A DNA stretch of 63,096 nt from an uncultured Luminiphilus sp. (GTDB lineage Bacteria > Pseudomonadota > Gammaproteobacteria > Pseudomonadales > Halieaceae), in the NCBI GenBank assembly GCA_905182485.1, contig CAJJBO010000007.1, positions 1-63,096 of the forward strand, in the 5' to 3' direction. The notes under the pieces are model-generated. The model saw only the letters and a list, made by a program, of their open reading frames with translations, did no database searches and was not told where the DNA came from. Below are positions 53,945 to 60,438 of this stretch, in pieces (positions within the stretch are counted from its first letter, which is position 1; each line of letters begins with the position of its first letter). The position numbers were made by a program, and so were the translations under genes.

Positions 53945-54673
53945 TCATGGTGTTTCCTCAATAGTGACTTCGGTGAGCTCGTAGTGGGTTTGCATATAAC
54001 CCTCTGCACTGGCCCGCAAGAGGAGGTAGTCATCATCGGCGGTGCACCAAACGTCATAGGGGGGATGCTCTTCGGGCAGGTTACCAGCGGTGCCTGTGAC
54101 CTGGAAGTGCCGGGCTTGGAAGATGCCGGCTGCGACTTCGATCTGCTCCTCGCCGACGTACACTAAATCAAATGAGGTGACAAAAAAGAACGGGCCAGTG
54201 GCGCCGCGGTGATCGGGTGACGTCAGGAACACATTGTTTAGCGAATGAACGCCTGGGCCTTGTTCGAGCGGGTATAGGCGCATTAACAGGGCGTCTCCCA
54301 CAATGGGATGGCTTTGTAGCCACCCTACTTTGCCGTCTGTTTCTAATTCTTGGCTAATGCGCCCATCGCGTGCGTTAAAGGTTTCACACTCTGCATAGCC
54401 TTTTGCAAAGCGCATCCAGCCTGACCCCTCAAATTGTCCGCCTACCGACAAGCGCACAGAGCAATCAATAGGGCTAGAATCTGCATGGTGCAGCGCAATA
54501 CAAACGTCGCGAGTGACTTTTGGTGCATCGTCAATCTCGCAATGAGCCAGTAGTACGTCGACGCCATCGGGCTGACAAGTCAGCGTAAAAGCTTCTCTTC
54601 CGCGGGTTTCACCCATGCGTTCCGGTTTTCTGCTGGTGTATTCAATTACGCCTCGGATAAGCTTGTGCCCCAT
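53945..54673 (-). CDS. Unrecognised conserved protein, paralogue 2
   Basis: 242 residues from the ATG at 54673, chosen because AAGGGG lies 6 bp upstream and because it then matches the N terminus of the paralogue at 51635. Sequence landmarks are GVIEYTSRKPERMGETRGRE, LTSPDHRGATGPFFFVTSFD, LVYVGEEQIEVAAGIFQARH and YDVWCTADDDYLLLRASAEG. The ARHF strand followed by PPYDVW and GYMQTHYEL is shared with paralogue 1. It looks like a beta-sheet ligand-binding protein, not an enzyme with visible catalytic residues. It is the first gene of the leftward operon and divergent from the amidohydrolase operon. Confidence 0.65.
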   Translation of the reverse strand: MGHKLIRGVIEYTSRKPERMGETRGREAFTLTCQPDGVDVLLAHCEIDDAPKVTRDVCIALHHADSSPIDCSVRLSVGGQFEGSGWMRFAKGYAECETFNARDGRISQELETDGKVGWLQSHPIVGDALLMRLYPLEQGPGVHSLNNVFLTSPDHRGATGPFFFVTSFDLVYVGEEQIEVAAGIFQARHFQVTGTAGNLPEEHPPYDVWCTADDDYLLLRASAEGYMQTHYELTEVTIEETP

Positions 54674-54732
54674 GTGAACCCCTTTTGATCTGTCGTGACG
54701 CAACCCTGCTCGCCAGATCTTGCTATGTATTA

Positions 54733-54758
54733 ATGATATGTTTTTATATCATGATGCT
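54733..54758. promoter_or_regulatory. Inverted repeat with TATATCATGATGCT, candidate GntR operator
   Basis: ATGATAT (54733-54739) and ATATCAT (54746-54752) form a 7 bp inverted repeat with a 6 bp spacer. The right arm extends to TATATCATGATGCT (54745-54758), which matches 13 of 14 bases at 58133. It lies in the 112 bp gap between divergent operons. Confidence 0.55.
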
Positions 54759-54785
54759 CTGCACTTCAGCAAAACAGGAACAGTA

Positions 54786-55457
54786 ATGGAAACCAGCGAC
54801 CTGACCGCGCGACAGATTTTTCGACAGCTCCAGGAAAACCCCAGCCGTGCCCGCTTTGGCTTTGGCCAAAAAGCCATATTGGTGAATATCGACCTGCAAA
54901 AGGCTTACACACGGACCGACCGTTTTAAGACGGCGTACGAAACCGATCCTAATCAGCTGCAATATGTGAATGATTTAGCGGGCGCTTTTCACGCACTGGG
55001 CTGGCCTGTTGTCTGGACTCACGTCGCTTTTATGGCGTCCGGTGAGGACTGCGGTATCTGGGGCACCCGCACTGATACGCCAGACTCCCTGCAGAATATT
55101 AAATTTGGTTCGGAGCGCGCCGAATTTGATGATCGGCTTCAGATTGATGCTGAGCGTGATGTGATCTACTGCAAGAAAATGCCCTCCGCTTTTTTTGAGA
55201 CGGCGTTGCAGTCCTTATGTGTCTGGCATCAAGTTGATACAGTTGTTATGACGGGTGGTTCGACCAGTGGCTGCATTCGGGCGACGGCTGTGGATTCTTT
55301 GTCTCGAGGATATCGCACCATAGTGCCTGAGGAGTGTGTCGCTGATAAGCACGAGAGTTACCACTTTGCTAACTTAACGGATCTGGCGATTAAGTATGCT
55401 GACGTGATGGGAGTGGATGAGGTGCTAGATTGGCTGTCGCAGCAGGAGCGCTCGTGA
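54786..55457 (+). CDS. Isochorismatase-family amidohydrolase
   Basis: 223 residues from the ATG at 54786. The cysteine-hydrolase triad is complete: D36 in LVNIDLQKAYT, K131 in CKKMPSAFFET and C163 in TGGSTSGCIRATAVDSLSRG. This is the N-carbamoylsarcosine amidase/RutB/NicF type (TSGCIRAT), which removes ammonia from an amide or ureido group. It starts the only plus-strand operon of the island core. The next gene begins within its stop codon (GTGA). The candidate regulator site lies about 30 bp upstream of its start. Confidence 0.9.
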   Translation: METSDLTARQIFRQLQENPSRARFGFGQKAILVNIDLQKAYTRTDRFKTAYETDPNQLQYVNDLAGAFHALGWPVVWTHVAFMASGEDCGIWGTRTDTPDSLQNIKFGSERAEFDDRLQIDAERDVIYCKKMPSAFFETALQSLCVWHQVDTVVMTGGSTSGCIRATAVDSLSRGYRTIVPEECVADKHESYHFANLTDLAIKYADVMGVDEVLDWLSQQERS

Positions 55458-56380
55458 CCGAGATAGCACAATTTTCGGAGCTCTCCCTCTACAATTACAG
55501 CCCCTACGATGAGCGGCCTAAAATCGTGTGGCCAAACGGTGCGCGTTTGGCGTTTTGGGTGGCGCCTAATATAGAGTTTTACGAGCTCAATCCCCCGACC
55601 AATCCTCACCGTCAGCCATGGCCTCACCCTTATCCGCCAGTGCCGGGTTACAGTATTCGAGATTACGGTAATCGCGTCGGTCATCAGCGGCAAATGGCCT
55701 TGCTCGACAAATATGGCGTGCGCGGGTCTATTAGCCTGTCAGCCGCACTGTGCGAGCATCATCCCGAAATTATCGCCTTGTGCGCCGAGCGAAACTGGGA
55801 ATTTTTCAGTCATGGGATTTACAACACGCGCTATACCTATGGTCTGACAGAGGACCAAGAGCGCGAGATGATTGAAGACGCCATGGACACGATTGAGCGC
55901 GCCGTGGGTCAGCGCCCAGCAGGTTATCTGGCGCCAGCTTTGTCTCACTCAAATCACACGATTGATCTCTTTGCCGAGGCGGGCGGCTTGTATACTTGTG
56001 ATCTATTCCATGATGATCAACCGACATGGGTGAATACGCGATCTGGTAAACCGTTTGTCTCCATTCCCTATTCTTTAGAACTCAATGACACCATTGCTTA
56101 TGTGGTACAAAAGAGGGAGCCGCGCCGTTACGGTGAGAGCATCCGTCTGGCATTTGATCAGTTGTATGCTGAGGGTGCTGACAGTGGCACGGTGATGTGC
56201 ATCCCCACACACAATTATCAGGTGAGCTGCCCTCACCGTTTGCGCGCCTTTGAAGAGGCACTCGAATACATCACCGGTCATAGTGATGTTTGGGTCACCA
56301 CCGGTCGAGAGATTGCCGACTACACAATCGCCTATGGTCGACAGCAATTAGAGGGCAGTGCGGTGGTGCCATCAGCATGA
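55454..56380 (+). CDS. Polysaccharide deacetylase-fold hydrolase (PuuE/imidase-like), paralogue 1
   Basis: 308 residues from the GTG at 55454, which overlaps the previous stop (GTGA) and has AGGAG 5 bp upstream. The NodB-like barrel shows PKIVWPNGARLAFWVAPNIE, YSIRDYGNRVGHQRQMALLD, EFFSHGIYNTRYTYGLTEDQ, GYLAPALSHSNHTIDLFAEA and CIPTHNYQVSCPHRLRAFEE. This pattern belongs to the PuuE allantoinase and cyclic-imide-hydrolase branch, which opens cyclic amides, rather than to chitin deacetylases. In this operon a cyclic nitrogen compound is the likely substrate. The next gene overlaps by 4 bp. Confidence 0.85.
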   Translation: MTEIAQFSELSLYNYSPYDERPKIVWPNGARLAFWVAPNIEFYELNPPTNPHRQPWPHPYPPVPGYSIRDYGNRVGHQRQMALLDKYGVRGSISLSAALCEHHPEIIALCAERNWEFFSHGIYNTRYTYGLTEDQEREMIEDAMDTIERAVGQRPAGYLAPALSHSNHTIDLFAEAGGLYTCDLFHDDQPTWVNTRSGKPFVSIPYSLELNDTIAYVVQKREPRRYGESIRLAFDQLYAEGADSGTVMCIPTHNYQVSCPHRLRAFEEALEYITGHSDVWVTTGREIADYTIAYGRQQLEGSAVVPSA

Positions 56381-57303
56381 GCGACGAGTTACTGTCTTAT
56401 CCACAGCGTCACTATGGCATGGACCATGATCGTTATCGGTGGTCCATGCTGCAAGACCGGGCCCCCATCGTATGGCCTGACAATAAGCCGTTAGCACTTT
56501 GGATAAACATCGCTGTTCAGCATTTCCCGCTTTCGGGAGACAAGCCCATGGTCGCGCCACCCGGGGCGCTGACCATGCCCTACCCGGACCTGCGGCATTA
56601 CACCCTGCGCGATTATGGTAATCGAGTCGGTATTTTCAGAATAATGACATTAATGCAGCAGTATCAGGCGACACCCTCGGTGGCGATTTCAGGTGCTTTA
56701 GCACTGCGTTACCCGAGGCTGATGGAGCGGCTGTCAGCGACCGGCTACGAATGGCTGGGTCATGGTTGGAACATGCTGTGTATGCATGCCGGTGACATTG
56801 ATATTGCAACAGAGTCTGAATGGATTGCGCAAACCCGTGAGGCGCTCGAGGCATTTACCGATCAGCCCTTGAAAGGCTGGTTGAGTCCTGGGCGCAGTCA
56901 AACTGCCAATACGCCTGAGCTGCTGATGCGCAATGGATTTAGCTATCAATGCGATTGGGTGAACGACGAGTTGCCCTACCCGTTTAAAACGGATGAAGGT
57001 GACATGACGTGCCTGCCTTCGTGCTTGGAACTCGATGATGTCTTTGTCCTGACACAAAATCTGCACAGTGAAGAGAGTTTTGTCCAACAGGTGAGTGATG
57101 CGGCAGATTTACTGATTGAAGAAGGCCAAAAGCAGGCGGGCCGATTGCTGGCGCTGAATCTGCACCCTTGGCTAGTGGGTCAACCTCACCGTGTGTCTGC
57201 CGTGAAAAACTTGCTCGAAGCGCTTTTGGTGGAGCGGAGTGACGCCATTTGGCATGCGTCACCCAGCTCGATTGTTGACGCCGCAATCGATCAGATTGAC
57301 TAG
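56377..57303 (+). CDS. Polysaccharide deacetylase-fold hydrolase (PuuE/imidase-like), paralogue 2
   Basis: 308 residues from the ATG at 56377 (ATGA overlap with the preceding stop). Same layout as its neighbour: APIVWPDNKPLALWINIAVQ, YTLRDYGNRVGIFRIMTLMQ, EWLGHGWNMLCMHAGDIDIA, GWLSPGRSQTANTPELLMRN and LNLHPWLVGQPHRVSAVKNL. Catalytic-region residues differ from paralogue 1: LSPGRSQT replaces LAPALSHS, and LHPWLVGQP replaces THNYQVSCP. The two therefore probably have different roles or form a mixed oligomer. It ends the three-gene operon, 13 bp before the convergent membrane-protein gene. Confidence 0.85.
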   Translation: MSDELLSYPQRHYGMDHDRYRWSMLQDRAPIVWPDNKPLALWINIAVQHFPLSGDKPMVAPPGALTMPYPDLRHYTLRDYGNRVGIFRIMTLMQQYQATPSVAISGALALRYPRLMERLSATGYEWLGHGWNMLCMHAGDIDIATESEWIAQTREALEAFTDQPLKGWLSPGRSQTANTPELLMRNGFSYQCDWVNDELPYPFKTDEGDMTCLPSCLELDDVFVLTQNLHSEESFVQQVSDAADLLIEEGQKQAGRLLALNLHPWLVGQPHRVSAVKNLLEALLVERSDAIWHASPSSIVDAAIDQID

Positions 57304-57316
57304 TGAGGTGCCAGCC

Positions 57317-57997
57317 TTAGATCGCTTTGGTTGCACCAAAGAAGGCAACCGAGGCGATTGTTACCCAATAACAGTAGGCCAGTCGTTTGCCCACGACTAA
57401 GCTTTTCTCTAACTGATCTTCAGCGGCTTGATTGGGGCCTTCGGCTAGCACTCTGAACAGGGTTGTCCACTCGCGCATAATAAAGCGCAACTTGAGGCCG
57501 ATCATGAGCGTGACGCTATAGAGCAGAATCTTGATGGTGAACCAATATTGCATCGGGCCCACGTTGAAGGGCCCGTAGCCCATCAGCGAGCTAATGGATG
57601 CAATGACCATGATGGGAATCAAGACAAAACGGACGCGCTCATCCCACAGCGTCAACTGGATGCCGCGATCGGTTTCGCGATAAACATAGGCAGAAACACA
57701 GAGTGTCAGCCAGCCGATCGCCAAGAGCCACACCGCCACCAGAAAGCCGCCACCGAAAGGCTGAACGCCCCATAAATGGCCCATGTGTAGCCCGAGAGGC
57801 AGCAGGCTAATAATGCCAATGCGCGCGAGAATATCGATGTTATAGGCTGTCTGCATGTGCCGGCGGCGCTCTTCCATCGACAGCTTGCGATTGATCACGT
57901 GGGTTGACGTATTGAAGACACCCCATTCGCCACCGAGCCAATACACCATCGCAAGGATGTGCAGCCAGCGCAGCACCGCTAATTCAGTTACTCCCAT
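57317..57997 (-). CDS. Small membrane protein, paralogue C
   Basis: 226 residues with about six hydrophobic stretches. The N terminus LRWLHILAMVYWLGGEWGVF matches paralogues A and B in the first helix (H-x-L-x-x-V-Y-W-L-G-G). SMEERRRHMQTAYNIDILAR corresponds to the E-x-R-Q-T...D-x-x-x-R segment. It is the most distant of the three. Its position between convergent hydrolase and divergent GntR gene suggests regulation with the regulator itself. Function unknown. Confidence 0.72.
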   Translation of the reverse strand: MGVTELAVLRWLHILAMVYWLGGEWGVFNTSTHVINRKLSMEERRRHMQTAYNIDILARIGIISLLPLGLHMGHLWGVQPFGGGFLVAVWLLAIGWLTLCVSAYVYRETDRGIQLTLWDERVRFVLIPIMVIASISSLMGYGPFNVGPMQYWFTIKILLYSVTLMIGLKLRFIMREWTTLFRVLAEGPNQAAEDQLEKSLVVGKRLAYCYWVTIASVAFFGATKAI

Positions 57998-58020
57998 TAC
58001 CCTTTCCTAGCGTCTAAAGA

Positions 58021-58164
58021 TATATCATTATAACTTAATCAGTCTCTGAGTGGTTTTTTGCCCCCATTAGTGAGGGTGGGGCCAAGATCCGGTCGTATGA
58101 TACTGACTGAATAGGTATTACACCTAATTTGTTATATCATTATGCTTAATGCATTGATCTTGGC
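58021..58164. promoter_or_regulatory. Repeated candidate GntR operators and long inverted repeat
   Basis: The 185 bp gap between the divergent paralogue C and GntR genes has two near-identical direct copies: TATATCATTATAACTTAAT (58021-58039) and TATATCATTATGCTTAAT (58133-58150), about 112 bp apart. A separate exact 9 bp inverted repeat, GCCAAGATC (58081-58089) and GATCTTGGC (58156-58164), brackets the second copy. The first copy is close to the membrane gene start and the second close to the GntR start, as for autoregulation in both directions. Confidence 0.6.
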
Positions 58165-58182
58165 ATAGCGAGAGTTTAGCGA

Positions 58183-58953
58183 ATGGAAGAAGTCTTTAGC
58201 GCACACGTTGTCGGTCAGCTATCAAAGCAGTCGCCCACGCCGTTGTACCATCAGCTATTCTCGTTACTGAAGTCGCGCATTTTGGACGGTACGCTTGCTT
58301 ATGGTACGCGATTACCCCCTGAGGAACGCTTGGCGGACATTTTCAGTGTGTCGCGGATTACCGCTAAGCGTGCGATGGACGATTTATCCAAAGACGCCCT
58401 CGTGGAGCGCCGCCGGGGTCGCGGTACTCACGTCATTTACCAATACAGCCCGCGACCCGTTCAAGCGCCATTGACCGGTATGTTGCAAGAAATTGAGAGT
58501 ATGGCGCGGAACTCGGTAGCGCAGATTCTCGACTTTGGTATCCGCATCCCCCCGCAGAAGATTCGCGAAGATCTTAGACTCGCAGAGGGCGAAACGGTCC
58601 TACATTTACTCCGAGTCCGTGAGCGGGACGGTATGAGGTTTGGTCACTACACCAGTTGGACAGCAGGGGTCAAAATGCCCGCTGATCCTGCCATTTTTGA
58701 AAATACGCCTCGACTGAGTTACTTCCGCCAGCAAGGTCTAGAGGTGAGTCACGTCACGCAAATGTTGTCTGCCGTCTCGGCTGACGCCTCGGTGGCCGCT
58801 GCACTGGATGTTGTTGAAGGCAGTCCATTATTGAGTTTGACCCGTCGTTCTTATCAAAAGACCGGCGCTGAAGCAGAGCAAATCATGGATTTTCTGGAGG
58901 TGCTCTACAATCCCGAGCACTTCCAATATTCGATGGATCTCACGCTTGACTGA
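58183..58953 (+). CDS. GntR-family transcriptional regulator (HutC type, UTRA domain)
   Basis: 256 residues. The winged HTH spans about 15-85: PLYHQLFSLLKSRILDGTLA, LPPEERLADIFSVSRITAKR and AMDDLSKDALVERRRGRGTH. The UTRA ligand-binding domain follows from about 105 and includes ILDFGIRIPPQKIREDLRLA and VLHLLRVRERDGMRFGHYTS. HutC-type regulators usually repress catabolic operons and are released by a pathway intermediate. Candidate operators with TATATCAT occur before this gene, the divergent membrane gene and the amidohydrolase operon. It is convergent with the carbon-nitrogen hydrolase gene. Confidence 0.92.
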   Translation: MEEVFSAHVVGQLSKQSPTPLYHQLFSLLKSRILDGTLAYGTRLPPEERLADIFSVSRITAKRAMDDLSKDALVERRRGRGTHVIYQYSPRPVQAPLTGMLQEIESMARNSVAQILDFGIRIPPQKIREDLRLAEGETVLHLLRVRERDGMRFGHYTSWTAGVKMPADPAIFENTPRLSYFRQQGLEVSHVTQMLSAVSADASVAAALDVVEGSPLLSLTRRSYQKTGAEAEQIMDFLEVLYNPEHFQYSMDLTLD

Positions 58954-58957
58954 GGCT

Positions 58958-60007
58958 TTAGATAACCCCTCTTTTTTTTAATCGCTCAATGGCCGCTGTT
59001 TGCTGACTCATAAAATGGGAACGTTCAGGTGTGACAATATCGCCTGTTTCAGAAATCAAATTATCCTCTGGGTAAAAGTCATCCTGTTCGTAAGTCGATT
59101 TAAAGAGTGATAAGCGTTGCCGTGCCAGTAGGTTGGTCATAGCGGGTTTGGATCTCGCTTCACGGAGGCGCGCTATGTCAATCATAGCGTGTGCCACCAT
59201 TGATTCTCCCGTGTAGGCTTCCGTGACGACTTGACCCTTAAAATCCACCACTTGAGAATGCCCTTGAGTGGAATTTTGTGGGACGGGGGAATGATGAATG
59301 GCAGAAGTATTACTTGAAATGACGTAACACATGTTTTCGTAGGCACGCGCACATTTGGCGATATTTTTAGGCGTCGGCCGCGGACTACCCACTTCGCTAG
59401 AGGAATGGAGAATCACTTCTGCGCCGCGTGTGGCCAATGCCCGTGTGACTTCGGGGTAGAGTATTTCTTCTGATGCCACGCAGGCCAGCCTACCCAAAGG
59501 TGTTTCCACCACTGGAAAGAGCGCGTCGGCGCCGTACACCTCAATGTACTGCGAGAGGACATCGTGGGGGGTGGGCGCGAACATCGATATGAGACGGCGG
59601 TAGCGAAGAATGACCTCGCCCGAATCGTTAATGATAAAACTGGTTTGGAAATAAAGGTCAGGGAAGTGAGGGTCAAGCTCGTATGCATTACCCGACAGAT
59701 AGACCCCACGCGTTTTAGCAATCTCGCCCATACGCTGGTATTCAGCACCATCCATTTCGATACAGGCCTTAGTGCGCCACTCGGCGATACTCTCGCCCAT
59801 GGGGAAGCTGGTCAGGAAGTACTCGGGAAGCACGACTAGTTTTAGGGTATCGCCACTAAAGGTACCAATAAAAGCTTTGCTACCCGCGATTGCTTCGTCT
59901 ACGTGGTCTAACGTTTTTGAAATGGCATCGTCAACGGACCCCCGATCGGGGAGCGCGTTAATTGCCGTACAATCCAGTTGTAATGCTAGGGCAGAATAAG
60001 GTGTCAC
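58958..60007 (-). CDS. Carbon-nitrogen hydrolase (nitrilase superfamily)
   Basis: 349 residues. The catalytic Glu is E62 in LVVLPEYFLTSFP and the nucleophile C176 in LGRLACVASEEILYPE. The position that normally carries the catalytic Lys (YRK) reads YRRL, with Arg at 138, in LRYRRLISMFAPTPHDV. The overall pattern resembles aliphatic amidase or N-carbamoyl amino acid hydrolase relatives. It should cleave an amide, nitrile or carbamoyl group. The start is GTG with GGAG about 9 bp upstream. It follows the DUF1330 gene by 6 bp and is the last gene of the leftward operon. Confidence 0.85.
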   Translation of the reverse strand: MTPYSALALQLDCTAINALPDRGSVDDAISKTLDHVDEAIAGSKAFIGTFSGDTLKLVVLPEYFLTSFPMGESIAEWRTKACIEMDGAEYQRMGEIAKTRGVYLSGNAYELDPHFPDLYFQTSFIINDSGEVILRYRRLISMFAPTPHDVLSQYIEVYGADALFPVVETPLGRLACVASEEILYPEVTRALATRGAEVILHSSSEVGSPRPTPKNIAKCARAYENMCYVISSNTSAIHHSPVPQNSTQGHSQVVDFKGQVVTEAYTGESMVAHAMIDIARLREARSKPAMTNLLARQRLSLFKSTYEQDDFYPEDNLISETGDIVTPERSHFMSQQTAAIERLKKRGVI

Positions 60008-60013
60008 GCTACA

Positions 60014-60319
60014 TTACTCCAAAGGTGTTTGTTGCAATCCCTCGACCAACATGACGCGAAATGTCCCTGTACCTTCTCGGAGTGGTTTTGCGGCAGCATA
60101 GGCGTCGCTGTGCCAAAACGCGTTAGCCTGTTCGGCAGAGGGCCAACGGTGCATGACCAGGCGTGTGCCACCCCATTCTCCTTCAAGGGCATTCTGTTGC
60201 CCACCCAGGACTAAATACTCACCGCCGTGTTTGGCCACAATATCGGGCACTACACGGGCGTAGGCGGCGAACTTTTCGGGGTCATGAATTTCGGCTTCAA
60301 CGATTATATAGGCGGTCAT
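60014..60319 (-). CDS. DUF1330 family protein
   Basis: 101 residues, a complete small alpha/beta-barrel: TAYIIVEAEIHDPEKFAAYA, RVVPDIVAKHGGEYLVLGGQ and MHRWPSAEQANAFWHSDAYA, closing with FRVMLVEGL. DUF1330 proteins have unknown activity and are frequent beside catabolic genes. It is cotranscribed with the carbon-nitrogen hydrolase (6 bp gap). Upstream lies a 17 bp dyad that could control this pair. Confidence 0.85.
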   Translation of the reverse strand: MTAYIIVEAEIHDPEKFAAYARVVPDIVAKHGGEYLVLGGQQNALEGEWGGTRLVMHRWPSAEQANAFWHSDAYAAAKPLREGTGTFRVMLVEGLQQTPLE

Positions 60320-60341
60320 CGCGTCACACTGCTAGCGTTAT

Positions 60342-60358
60342 TATTGTGCGTCACAATA
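60342..60358. promoter_or_regulatory. Inverted repeat upstream of the DUF1330 gene
   Basis: TATTGTG-CGT-CACAATA: an exact 7 bp inverted repeat with a 3 bp centre, about 25-40 bp before the DUF1330 start on the minus strand. This is a typical operator geometry. It does not match the TATATCAT motif, so a second regulator may act here. Confidence 0.5.
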
Positions 60359-60438
60359 TAACATGCCATGGGAGGTGTGCTGTCCGGCATCGCCGCAATG
60401 GGCGCTCGATGAGGCGCCTGAGGATGGCGATGCTGTTA

